NCBI GenBank assembly: GCA_036874045.1 | Contig: JAZBRI010000004.1 | Span: 3,534,001-3,598,000, forward strand | DNA: 64,000 nucleotides | Direction: 5' to 3' | DNA from: Cymodocea nodosa | Taxonomy: Eukaryota; Streptophyta; Magnoliopsida; Alismatales; Cymodoceaceae | In this document: positions 36,907-49,600 of the stretch, one piece after another | Position numbering within the stretch: the stretch's first letter is position 1 | Layout of the letters: each line of letters opens with the position of its first letter | The notes under the pieces: model-generated | Told to the model about the DNA's origin: nothing | The model's database searches: none | The model's input: the letters and a program-made list of their open reading frames with translations, nothing else | Position numbers and translations under genes: made by a program

Positions 36907-37893
36907 ATGTCGCTGGTGATCCCTACAAGAGAGGTGGACTCTGCGGTGGCGGCGGCGGCGGCGGGGTTCGTCGCCGGGCCCTTCTACGGCAGCCGCGGGT
37001 CGGGGAGGGAGGTCGATCGATCATCGCTTGGTGGACGAGGGGAGAGAGATGGGTACGGGTCCGGTGCGGAGAGCGGTGACGAGTCTTCCGAGAGTTCTTC
37101 CATTGGAGTCCCCGGCGAGAGCTCCCTTTCTCTGTCGGAGGGGGAGGAGGGGGAGGAGGTAGAGAGCAAGATGAGGGACGACACCTTTGGTTCCATGGAT
37201 TCTTTGGATGACGCTCTTCCTTACAAGTAAGGATTTGCCCAATCTATCCTCGACAGTCGACCGCTCCCTTTTTTTATTTTATGTTCTTTTTGGTGCCGTT
37301 TTTTTTTTCCTGGTGATCAAGCAATCAACTTCTGTGGTGAAGTTGCAAGTTTTTTGGTTTCGATCTCTTGTTTTGATGGGTAGAACGTGGATTTGTCGAT
37401 GGATCTGACTAGCCTCCACTTTGGCAGGAGAGGATTGTCCAATTTCTTCAACGGGAAGTCGAAGTCTTTCGCGGCGCTCTCCGACGTGGTGACGCAGCCG
37501 ATGACCGCCAGCGACCTTGCGAAGCCGGAGCATCCGTTCAACAAGAGGAGGAGGGTTCTGATGGCCAACAGATCGCGGTGGCCGAGGAGGGCTTCGTGCG
37601 GTTCCCTCAACAACGCCGGGACCATTGCCCTCACCTTGAACTCTGCCAAACTCTTCTCCCTCGAGGAGGACGAGGAGGAGGAAGACAAGGGAGGGGACAT
37701 CCAATCCCCAACCCCGTCATCACCATCATCATCCCAGTCTCCGTGCCCGTCCCCATCGGTGCTGGGCAATCTACCCTCCTTCCATGGAAGGAGGCTCAAA
37801 GATGCTAGCAGCAGCAATTTCAGTTTCAGATCTGCAAGGTCCTTCTCTCTGGGTGATCTGCAGCAACACGGTGATCTGAGTCCCACCGAATGA
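36907..37893 (+). CDS. OXS3-like: OXIDATIVE STRESS 3 (OXS3)-like nuclear stress protein, two exons
   Basis: Exon 1 is 36907-37226 and exon 2 is 37428-37893, with GTAAGG and GGCAG borders. They join in frame to 261 residues. The exon junction falls in the family's core: SMDSLDDALPYK, then RGLSNFFNGKSKSFAALSD. Next comes the second conserved block, DLAKPEHPFNKRRR, followed by a Ser/Pro-rich segment and a C-terminal RSARSFSLGDL motif. The N-terminal half is Gly-, Ser- and acid-rich with poly-Ala. Members of the family are nuclear or nuclear-speckle proteins that raise tolerance to heavy-metal and oxidative stress and are proposed to act on chromatin; no catalytic activity is evident here. The start is the first ATG of a GC-rich leader. 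I am confident of the family but not of the orthologue. Confidence 0.9.
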
Positions 37894-39256
37894 TGTTCCT
37901 GACGAAATCTTCCAGTGTTCTGTCGTTGAAATGTAACGTGATCTCTCTTTCTTTCTCTCCCTCATCTTTTCTTCATTCTTGATGACTGTGAAGAAGAAGA
38001 AGAAGAAGAAGAAGAAGAAGAGGAAGTTTCATCTTTCTTTCGACTTCATCGTCACTATAAAACATCTGCTCTTGAAAGGGAGGAAGAAATGAGATTTTCT
38101 TTGTATGGGTCTCTCATTCTCTCTCGCTCTCTCTCTCTCTCTCTCTCAACTGGTTTTTATTTTTTTATTTTTTTAAAATTGGTTGATGTTGTCAGATTCT
38201 AAACTTATTATCGTCTTCTGAAACAATTAATCAAAATAGTTTAATGATTTTTTCCAAGATTTGAAATGCGATAAATATCATCATTACAAAACTTGTGTTT
38301 GAGAATGCAGGTGGTCTCCCTCAATTGGCTGTTCAATACTCATTTAATTATGAATCAAATCTTTCAGGATAACATTTGGCTGAATTTTCTCCGATAGGAT
38401 ATTATTATATTCTTGCCTTCTCTCTCTCTCTCCGTCCACTTGCGTGCCTTATCACTGTTGTGATAAGCATCGGTCACTGGTTTCCATCGTTATCCGGTTG
38501 CCTACTATTTAATAATTTTAGTATTTTCTAAAATATGACAAATGCATCTCAGATTCATGATGCCAGGTTATTTTGCTCTCTGAAAAAAATAAAAAAAATA
38601 GAAAATATCTGCCGGGAAGAGATAGAGATAGAGAGAGAGAGAGAGAGAGGAAGGAGATCATCGATCATATATATTCTCGGACGTCGTTATTTCAGATATC
38701 TGAACCGCACCAGCCAATAGACATCTGAGATGTTGAATCACCACAGTTACATCGATCATAACAGCAAAAAATCGAAATTGTAGGAATACAAGAAAATATT
38801 ATATATTCCCGTATTTTTAATTAAATGCGTTGAAAATTGAAATTATCTAAGCGTAATGGATAAAACCCGCATCCGCAAGTGGTTCCGTGACGGGCTTCCG
38901 GGTCAAGTAAAGGTAGGAATATTTTACATTATCAGACGTACCAAGAATTATTATTTTTCAATGCAAGTAGGAAGGAAGGAAGGATACGACCTTGTCGTCT
39001 CGGTTTGCTCAAGGTAGACGTGGACATCATCTTCGTGTCGGCGGCCTCCGACTTCACTTTTTCCCCTCGCTCGTCCACCCAACCCAAGTCGCAGATGGCC
39101 ATCCATCTTAATTATATACCTGCTTTCAAAGATCTGAACTATTCTTCTACGGCGGGGGTTTGACGACGTAATAACCTCCGCCATGTCAATTTTAACTTCT
39201 TTTATTTTTATCTTTTGGAGGGTTTAAAAATAACAACGGAAAATATCAGATTTTTT
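37894..39256. other. OXS3-like 3' flank and intergenic DNA
   Basis: This part contains (GAA)n at 37991-38021, a CT tract at 38120-38148 and a GA tract at about 38620-38650. No gene is supported in the rest. A 77-codon minus-strand frame at 38951-39184 shows no recognisable domain. Confidence 0.4.
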
Positions 39257-39840
39257 AAATATTTGTGCATTGAAAAATATCAGAATTTTTATCATTTTTC
39301 TTCTTCCATATATAAGATATTTTGTTTTTGTTTTTTGTTTTACCTTCTGATGTTTGAAAATAATAAAAAATGAAGAAAAAAAAAAATAAATTATCATAAA
39401 ATATGTTAACAATATATAATTTTGATATAAAAATTATTTACATCCTTAACAGATGAGAATTGATATTATGAGAGATATGTATAACATGTAAAATATATTT
39501 TATGTTGTAATTATTATCATAAATAACTCTATCTTCTATTATCTATGATAAATTTTATTATTCTCTATCTTATATATAAATACAAAAAATATTTAATTTA
39601 TTAATTTCAATATTTTTTTATTTTATGAATAAACATATATATTTTACATTCTATAATTTTTTATCATTTTATGTTTTATGTATAGATACACGTATTTCAA
39701 ATTTCATCATTTCTTTCTTTATACAAATATCTTTATTTTTTACTAATTTTTTATTATTTACTGTCATTTTACTTTCTGTTATTTTCTATAATATTTCGTC
39801 ATTTTATTTTCACCATTTTTCAATGCACAACAAACATCCT
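39257..39840. mobile_element. MITE-like element, copy 1
   Basis: The left end (about 39257-39280, ATATTTGTGCATTGAAAAAT) is an inverted match to the right end at about 39815-39840 (reverse complement GATGTTTGTTGTGCATTGAA, with one small gap). The internal text from 39520 to 39820 matches 44400-44710 (for example 'TTAATTTATTAATTT'). It has no coding capacity and is very AT-rich. Confidence 0.7.
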
Positions 39841-40052
39841 CTCTCTTAACCACATGCATCTTCAGAAGAGATTATGCATGAAGTTTCAAGTAAATTCAAA
39901 CACTTATAGTGGTAAAGTATTTTTAGACTTGATATAAGCCAGTCATAAGAAAAAACCATAAATTTCTTTACTTATTGTTAGCTAACTTTAAGATAAAATG
40001 TTTTTACATTGTACGACACAGAAGATTCATACATGTTTACATGCAAGACACT

Positions 40053-40087
<35 letters not shown>

Positions 40088-42265
40088 TTCAGATGATAAA
40101 TTGTAAGCGAAGTACGATCTTTTTTTATTTATAATAATTCTCCTAATGAAACCGCTACTTTCCATCAGTAAAGAAAAGAAAAAGAAAAAGAAACTAAGAC
40201 CACCCGAAATCCATGGGATGCATATATAAATGTGATGGAAATGATAAAGTTGAGGGAAACCCATGCAAAGAAAAGAAATAATTATCCGGCCAAGTATCTT
40301 CTTGGGACCTTGAGGAGAGATTCTTCATCCACGATGAAGCGCCTTTTTCCTAATATATAATGGCGATGGGGTCGAGCATATCTTCCCCACCTAACGTGCC
40401 GATCTTATCTTTCCCTTCCCCTGCGTTGATTGATCATTATCGTTGAAAAAGAAAGCGCCAAGCCTTCTTAAGTACGAGGCGATGCTTAATTATCTATCTG
40501 CAGCTTGCCCGCTACGTTTACGGAGAGGGGGGAATTGTTGGCAGCTTCCAAGGATTGGTCAAGAAATGTACATCGCGCTTTTGATTGGAATTTTCTTTTC
40601 TTCGATATTCGCCGATCTATAGTTAATATTGTGGCGTTGTTTGTAAAGATATCAATCTGTTTCATCGTCTGAAGTCACGATAATTGAAGTTGAATTTAAA
40701 ACAACATAACCAACACCACCTGTGTACCCCCGATCATGGTCTCCATCTCTAGCTCTTGCGAGATAATTTAAGTGGACCCGCGAATATATATGCACTAGCT
40801 ACTACATATATACTGGTGCGTATTCTTCATGCAGTTTGTGTGTCGCCACTAAATTAATCTACCACCTTAAGAAATAATTTACTTGCGTTTCATCCAAAAT
40901 TACATTTTTGCCATGCATCGGTCGTCACTAATGTGTAAATGTTTTTTCTTTCTTTCTCACTTCGCGTGCCTTTGGAAAGGTTGGATTCAACTCCTTAATT
41001 AATTTGTACTAGAGGATGTACGTTAACCATTAGTAAACTTATATACTTATATAATATTACAAAAATATTATAATTGCTTCTGTGTACGTCTTCTAAGATT
41101 AATCATTATTTAGTTGTGTACAATTTTTAAAAATCTCTCTTATATTATTATTATTGTTATTGCTATCATCTTGAACATGTTAACTATTCTTTCTATTATA
41201 GTGTAGAGACTGAATCCAGGTTAACATATAATAAATCTCTATATATACTTATTATCAATTGATTTTGAGATGAAGTATTTTAAATGGTATTAGAGTAGAA
41301 AATAATAAGTCATAAGTGTAAGTGAACGTTAATGAAATAGTTTCACGCACATCAATTAATATAGAGATTGAATGTAAGTTAATATATGATAAATCTTTTC
41401 ACTTATCATTAATTGATTTTAAGCATTTTTATTTTTGTAACCTTAATTCTCCAAAGACAATCATATATCTCTTCTTGCTTGCTTGCAGGGTGGAGACGGC
41501 TATGAGAAGTGCAAGGATGATTGTGTTTAAAAAAGTTAGGAAGGAGAGGCGGAAGGAAGACCTTTAATTTTATAAGAAACTATAAGAGAAAGGTACTTAG
41601 ATATTTTGAATGGAAATTAAGTGAGAATATTGTAATACAAGAATTACAAATTAAACATAAAAGTAAATAGTGGTCTAATTTTAGATGACATATAAGTAAT
41701 TATTAAATTTTTTAATACATATAATAAAAAATTCTATAACCAACAATGCAAGAAATTGTCCTCTACATTATTAAAAAATAATTTATCAAAAAATACCATT
41801 CAAAATCTAAATTTACAATATCAGACTACCTAAAATTCTTTTAATAAAAATATTCCACTTAAACTTTTTTAACAAAGATGTAAGATATTGCTAAATATTA
41901 AAGTTATGGACCATATATAATCTTTCTCGACTTAATTTCTTCTAAATAAAATCCTGGAGTTCTGACGATGATTTGTTCTCCTCTCGAGTCATCATCTAAG
42001 GGATTTATCTGTATCGGATTATGAGAAATATAATTATGGGATGATTAATTAATTTGTTCAATTTGAAGTGAATGATTTTAATGCTACAAACTTCATAAAA
42101 AATAATCATATAATGTAACTTTAATTTGTGAGAGAATTAATGCACACAATCTACATAACTAGAAATTTCACTAATCTCACTAAAATGCGATTCTTTATGG
42201 ATATAATTAAAAAGTATATCTCAAATGGTGGTAAGGATGACAACTTCGTAAAATACGTATAAATT

Positions 42266-42296
<31 letters not shown>

Positions 42297-44159
42297 GATA
42301 TAAACATTTTATTATCTAAACCAAACTCAACCAAAGACTTGTTTAGATTTCATGAAAAACCAAAGGCTTAATTCTGTGGATTATCATGTATGTCGTTTAC
42401 ATCATCATTTGTTTTAAAGTAAACCAATTGTAATAGTTCATTTCATTAAAGATGATAGTAGTAGTATTTATAATTTTTATTAAAATTCAAATTCTAATGA
42501 ACATAAAAATATTACCATTATAAAAGATCTTTTATTCTTATCCTTGACAGAGCAAACATTGAAAGAAGATTATGGTGTGCACAACAGATAATTGTATATA
42601 GATATATAGTGAATATCCTGTTTTTCTATCGTTAATCGCTATTATTATTGAGAAAGAGATGGTATATCGAAAATTTTAACGTAATTTGATTTGGAAAGTT
42701 CCGTGATTTAATTCAGAAACCAACATCTATGATTTGATTTATAAATTGACACGATACTATTACTATTAATTTCGTAATACGATTGTTTATAAATCATGAC
42801 ATGATTTAATTTAGAGAACAACAATCGTCTGTAAACTGTGATACGATCGATCTGATTCAGAAAATGACATCAGATTTGTTTAATTTTATTCAAAAAGTGA
42901 TGTAATTTTGTATAATTCGTGATCAAATATTCTTCCAACGCAATATTTTATAAAGTACACTGATTAACATAATGTTTGATCATTTGTCACAGGTACAGCG
43001 CAAATATAAACATAATAAATTATCATCGCACAAATACTAAATATACAAAATTAACAATTAACATGATGCTGTAATGACTTAATTACTTCAACGTTACGAA
43101 CGAAACTTGTAATTTCCGTTAAAATTCAAATCTTAATGAAAGGATTAAATGCATAAACCAACAATATCGAAAAAGAGCTAACATTATACAGCAAGTTGTT
43201 TTCCATTTCTTTTCGTATATCTATGGTGTCGTAGTAATTAATCCTGTGCCGAACGACTCTTTGCTTGCTAATATTTGCATGCGTGAAAATCACGGTGTTT
43301 TCTTAATTTTGATAACGTCACATATGTTACGCATGCCCACCTTCGTCAAGAAAATTCAATTTTCTTTTTTTCTTTTTTTAAAAAAAAGAACGGACGATGA
43401 CATTTTCAATGCAGTAACCAACTTCGTGGGTACAAACATTATTTTACAGGCAAATCTGGCAACAACGCATTGATAAAATTGATTAATTTTTCTTAATCTG
43501 CAATGGCCGATGTTTAAATAAAAAAAAACTAAATGAATTAACTTAAATTGAATCGAAATTTAAGTGCACCGTAAACTATACTATCAATTAATTATATAAT
43601 TAAAAATTTAAATTTTAAAGATAATTAAATATACTAAAAAATTCATTGACGTTACACCTGGTTGTTGCACCTATCGTCTTCTTCTTCTTCGGCAAGAAAA
43701 CGTTAATACTTGTGACTTGCGTGGTCTTCCTACTTCGTTACCGTTGCGCATGAAAATTAAATGTCGGGTGAATAACACCCTTCTAATATAAAATACCAAC
43801 ATCCTTATAATATAATATTTTTTTATTTGAGCCTAAATGAAAACATTGTGCTACCTAAATGTTACGAAACATGGATGACAAAACTTAAGCATCACATGAA
43901 TATTTAATATCGTAGTTGACGGCGAAAGAAAGGATAACAAGGTTGGTACAGCCAACATGATAAAGCATGGATCAAACATAATCTAAATGGCTAAATTAAA
44001 CCAAGGTACTAGTTCTCTATGCTAAACAATGTAGGGTAAGAGTAATTACATGCATTCTCAGTTTAGGTGATTATAAAAGTGCGGTAAAAGTTTTACTCGA
44101 ATTAAATAAACAATGATTTTTGATCTAGATGTCTAAAAGTTGATTATTTTTTCTTAAAT
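39841..44159. other. AT-rich intergenic region
   Basis: I see no supported gene. It holds (TA)n tracts at 40057-40085 and 42270-42297. It also has a locally repeated pair at about 41204-41240 and 41358-41395 ('GAGA(C/T)TGAAT', then 'GGTTAACATATAATAAATCT'-like text), with a degenerate primer-binding-site-like TGGTATTAGAG at 41287, probably an LTR remnant. 43511-43655 is repeated at 44741-44888. Confidence 0.4.
43511..43655 (+). repeat. Dispersed direct repeat, copy 1
   Basis: This copy shares an ordered, diverged match with 44741-44888, ending in the exact 'ACTAAAAAATTCATTGA'. The two copies flank the second MITE-like element but are not its target duplication. Confidence 0.7.
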
Positions 44160-44723
44160 GGGATATTTGTACTCTTAAAAAATGATAAAAAATAATAAAA
44201 TAATAAAATAATAATTTTTTTTTTACTATTTTCTAGGTATCTGTACATTTTACCATTTTTCAGATCTCTCTCATTTTCTACCCATACATAAGCAAATTTT
44301 TCCTTCGTTTCCCCACCCCCTTACCCACTGAATCTGATGGAAAACACCTCGAGCTCCTCTCGACTTCGCGAGATCTTTGACACATCAACAAAACATTGTC
44401 AATTTTATTATTCTCTAGATGTGTGACTCTTTTTTTTGTATTATCAATTAAATTTTATTATTCTTTATCACGTAGACAAATATAAAAAATCTTTAATTTA
44501 TTAATTTTATCATTTTCTATTATGTAAAAAAATATATATCTTACGTACTGTGATTTTCTATTATATTCTATTTTAACCTAAACACACATATTTTAAATTC
44601 TATCATTTTCTATTTTATATATAAATATCCATATTTTCTACTAACTTTTTGTTAATTTTACTTTTCATTATTTTCTATAAATTTCTATTTTTTTTTGTCA
44701 TTTTCAAGGTACGCAAATATCCC
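44160..44723. mobile_element. MITE-like element, copy 2, with TTAAAT target duplication
   Basis: The left end GGGATATTTGTACTCTT and the right end (reverse complement GGGATATTTGCGTACCTT) are terminal inverted repeats that continue into AAAATGA(T/C)AAAAA. The element is flanked by TTAAAT at 44154-44159 and 44724-44729. It is related internally to the element at 39257-39840. A GC-richer patch at 44300-44380 is unique to this copy. It has no coding capacity. Confidence 0.8.
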
Positions 44724-44729
44724 TTAAAT

Positions 44730-46642
44730 CTCAATGTCTGATCTTTAAATCAAATAATCTAAATGAATGTAACTTAAATTAAATTAAAATTTAGGTATAA
44801 AGTAGATTATAGTATAAATTAATTAATCATATAATTAGATTTTAATTTTAAAAAATAATTAAATATACTAAAAAATTCATTGAGGTTCAAAAATACTTAA
44901 TTATTATTTATATCACCTAAAAAATTAGGAATTGGAAAACTAGAAAAAATTTCTTAATGTTCTAAAATTTGTGACACATAAAAAAGTTGAAAATAAATTC
45001 TTAACTTTCATACATATAAAAGATTAAAGATTCTAAACTTTCAGACTTCTTTCTTTCGTTTGAAAGTTGGAAAAATAGTATAAAAATTATCTATGTTTAA
45101 TTAATTATTTTATTATTTAAAATTAATTATAATTAAAATATATAATGTTAATATAATTAAAGTATAATATATTATTTTATTTAATTAAAGTATTATATTA
45201 TTTTACTTATTACTTTGTAATATACTTTGTATAATATATTATTTTTTTAATTAAAAGTACTTCATATATACTTTAATATAATTAAAGTATATTAATATAA
45301 TATATTATATTATTATTATTAATATAATTAAAGTATATATTGTTAATATTATTTTATTTAATTAATTATTTTAATATTATTTTTATTAATAATCAAATAT
45401 TAATTATTTAATAATTTTTTATATAATATTATTTAATATATAATATTAAAATTTCAAAAATTATATAATTTTCTTAACTTTCGATAACACAAATAATTTT
45501 AAATTTTACTTTCTATATGATTTTTTTATGACATAAACGAACCTAAAATAAATTAAGATACAGTTATGATTATCAAATAAATTTAACTAAAAAGTAATAA
45601 GTATGATTAAATAATATATATTAGTTAGTAATAATTATTAATTAAATATAAAATGACTAATATTATTAGTTCAAATAAAAGATTTAATAAATATTAATTA
45701 TGTAACACTATTGTTATTAATATCAACATTTAATATCATTTTTAAGATATCGAATTTTTATAATATTATAAAATATTAGTTAAATAATATCAGGCGGAGG
45801 CCTTACGCAGGAAACGAGGAGGGCAAAACCATTTCCCAAGAAATATGCAACTTACCCTAATCTTCCCTTTAAATAAATGGCAACCTTATCAACATTGTTT
45901 TTTTAATGTTAGTAATGTTTTTATTTTATTTGAATTTAAGATTTTCTTTTCTTAAAGGTACTGTGTAACGTAAAACAAGTACACTTACACTATTCACTCT
46001 CGGTAGCCTCGTCTACATTTCTATATGACATCAGTCATAATGATAGTATTGATACGATGCATAATTAATTGTCAACGACAGATATCAACAATTAATTAAT
46101 TAATAGGTGCATGATTTTGGAGGCAGAATATCTAATACCATAGTGATTCAACAAACAAAAAAAAGATGATTAGAAATACATGCAATTAATTTTATGGCAA
46201 CTCTCTTGCGAACAAATCCAACACCTTATCGCTGGCTCATTCGTGCTGCATATGATAACTTCATGACACAGCATGAATAATATAATGGCAATTGGATTCC
46301 AGCCTATAATTTTTTAGAAATAGATTGTCTTCTGAGCATTTATCTGCTAAGAATCCGAAAATGGAGAGAACACAACTCTTCCTTATTTTGTAACACAAGT
46401 AACAAGGGGCTACCAAACGTTATAGCATGTGTTGATATTAGATACCATTTTGGCGTAGAATAAGAAATCGGGAGCTATCCAGTGAAAATTCAGGAGGCTT
46501 TATAATATTTCTATAAGAACAGTATTATATCGAGATAGGATAAAGTAGAAAGGTTAAAATTACTCTTGCAACGCAAAACAGCATCCAATGAAAAAAATGG
46601 TAAGTTCAGACAAAGGAAAAATACTGGTAGAAATTTTCTTCT
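44730..46642. other. Extremely AT-rich intergenic region
   Basis: 44741-44888 is the second copy of the dispersed repeat. From about 45060 to 45460 the sequence is almost only A and T, built from overlapping TAATTAAAGTAT-like words. No gene is supported up to the 3' end of the coatomer gene. Confidence 0.5.
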
Positions 46643-49600
46643 CTAAGAGCCTCTTTGTTTTAAAGTAATCTTGTCTCCTAAACTGAGAGCAATACCTTGT
46701 GTCTTGCTCCTTATTCTGATATAACCGCTCAGTTTTCCATCAGCTTGCTTCTCAATGCTGACATTCACAAGGGCATCCTCCCCAAATACACTCTTAGCAT
46801 ATAGATTTGCTGCAAGGAAACCACACTCCCCATCGAGTGCAGATCTGTACCAAACAACCAAAAAACATGAAATATATGGTCATCATTCACGTTTAAGAGA
46901 GGAATGCCGAGAATAAACTAAAGTCACTTCCTAATTGATCTTATATTAATTGCTTGATCACAGCTTTCTTTGAAACAAGGCATATTAAAAAATTATCATC
47001 TGAAAAAAGTGGGGTTCAGAATTTACGGGGCAGTGAGGCATTTCATGTTCGTTGACTTAATAATATGATTCAAGAACTCCTCCTCATCCTGAATAACAGT
47101 GTTTATAGCCACCTGAAACGGATAAAAGTTATGTATGATTCAAACATGAGATTAAACCAATTTTAATCTGATTACACAGATAATATTATCATGTCAAAAG
47201 GGAAAATGAAGATCACTATCGATCTAGAAAAATTCTGTCAAGACGACTTTTGATCCTTGAGTAGATAATGCAAATTGGTGGCAGTAACAGAAGACAACTT
47301 GAACTTTCACAGTAACAGCTAGTATGGAATGTATAAGAAATTTCCATCGGTGAGTTGAGATCATAAATGCATTAAAGAAGCAAGACTGATTTCTGTCACA
47401 AATGTCTACATAGAAAAGAGAAGTCCTATTTAATTTGTCTATAAACTATAGCATCAACGTAAAAAGAGCATGCAGAAGGCTCCCAACAGCGAGGAAGGAA
47501 GACTTAAATATACATTGGGCCTTACCTCTATATAACAGCAAATACGAAGTTTGCTTCCAAAAGTGATGTAGCTCATACCTCTTTAATAATAAATTCTGTA
47601 TGAACACAAACTATGTCCAACTTGGTTGATATTGCTAGTAATTGTACATTTAGTCTCTCGACCCATAATGTCATTGAGGTGTTTGTGTCAAGAAAATCAA
47701 TGGAAATGATAAAATATAATCAAAGGGAAACCAATGGAAAACGAAACCACTAAATTTTATTTTTCCTTTGACTCCAACAACGTGTTTATACATGTGTGGA
47801 AATCAATGGAAAATATTTACCTTTAAAATTTCACCCTTTTAGGAAGAAAAGGTAAGGGAAACTTTGAAGATTGTGATGGAAACCGATATAATTTATTTTC
47901 TAATGGAAAATAAGCACAAATACTTTACTTTTGGACATACTTTTTGGTCAAACAGAAATATTATACTTTCCATGGATTTCCATTCATTTCCAAGTGCAGA
48001 GCATCCCTGTGAATCTGTGATTTAGATCTGACTGTTTTGATTTCATGGAGTGATCTCATCAGATCCGGTTGTTTTGATCTAATGAAGTGATCTCATCATT
48101 TTTATTAGAAATGCCTATGCATTGAACTTATAACTAAGCATCCAACCTGTCATGTGATATCATCAACAAAAGCGCAGCCTGGCTAACCGCAAACTACGAA
48201 TACAGAAACTACTTACCTTTATCAACATCCTACCATTATGCTTAAAATGCTTAATTTAGGTATTCACTAGCAATGGTCTTGTGCTTTGCATAGGTTAACT
48301 TTTAATGTATTAGATTTAAAATACTTATTAAAACTTTAAAAAAATATTATTGAAGTGATGGATATGATAAAGTGGTAGCAATGTGTTGAAGTTACTCATA
48401 GGCTGGTGCATATGGTGGTTAGTGGCATTGTAGATGATCGTCGGAAAGAGAAAAAATTGAAGAGTGAGTGAGAGAGATTACCTGGTGTTACTGGGTTACA
48501 TTTAATTATATTTTTTTTCATTTTATAAGTGTTTGACATTTTTGAGTTTAGGTAAAATTGTAATAAAATGTACAATATTTTTTAAAACTACTTAAAAATC
48601 TGACAAGGAAGCTTCATTTCTTTTATTATAATTGTAATTATAATTGTAGTATTTTCCAAAGCTTATATTTAATCTCTGGTGTTTGTATCTGTCGAATGGC
48701 AAAGAAGATTTTCCAGATTATTTCATAACTAGGTGGGCCTCAATCTAAATTTTAAACTAAAAGTGCGATAATGCTGTGAATTGATGTGTGGGAGATGATA
48801 CTCGACAAGAAAAATCAATTTTTCTTTCCAACGTTACTCTTCAAGGAAGTTCAAGAGTAACAATCAGTCAATGATTGTTCTATAAAAGGAAAAAAAGATT
48901 GTTGAAGGGATGTTTAAATGGGTTTCAGAATAATTTCTTCAGCTGGAACAGGCATTAAAAGTTATTAAAAAGACATTGGCCATTGGCCATTTAATGGCAG
49001 TTTAATGTTCCTTTGGTCAATGTGTATAATGCCCATTTTTCATTTTTTGGAACATTGAAATCAAAAACCAGAAAGAATATATAAAGGCCAAAGAAATTGA
49101 TGACAAGAATAAAAGGATATGCAATAAACTTTTCCTCACCAAAGAAACATCAAATTTAATTGATAACCATATAAAAATAAAATAACCCACATTTCTTTGA
49201 AAATATCAGATGATAACATACCTTGTTTTCCCACTCAAATTCTGCCCACATACTCCTGAATACGTTATCGGCACAATTAGCAGGAGAGATATAGTCCATG
49301 ATATCAATATGAATGTCATTTAGGACAATGACTCCTCGTTCAAGAACATTTGAAGTTTCATAGACAATATTGCCAAATATAACTCCAGTTTCAGTCGAAG
49401 AAACCTTGATATTGGACCGAATATGCTTGCTTGATTCTGGTGCCAGAGTGTAATTCTGTGGCCGCTCCACAAGTTTCAGATCTCCCATTGTTGCCAGTTC
49501 CAAGCACAAATTCTGAAGGGTATCCTTGGTTCGATTAATGACTGTCACATCAAGAACAATGTCATAATGATGAACTGTCACATATGCTTCAGCATAGACA

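Noticed and set aside
36708..37242. Frames overlapping the OXS3-like first exon on both strands
   Set aside because: They are shadows of the GC-rich exon; only the frame from 36907 carries the conserved motifs across the intron.
38841..38910. tRNA-like text (GTAATGGATAA, later GGGTCAA)
   Set aside because: No acceptor stem or proper T-loop GGTTCRA pattern could be folded.
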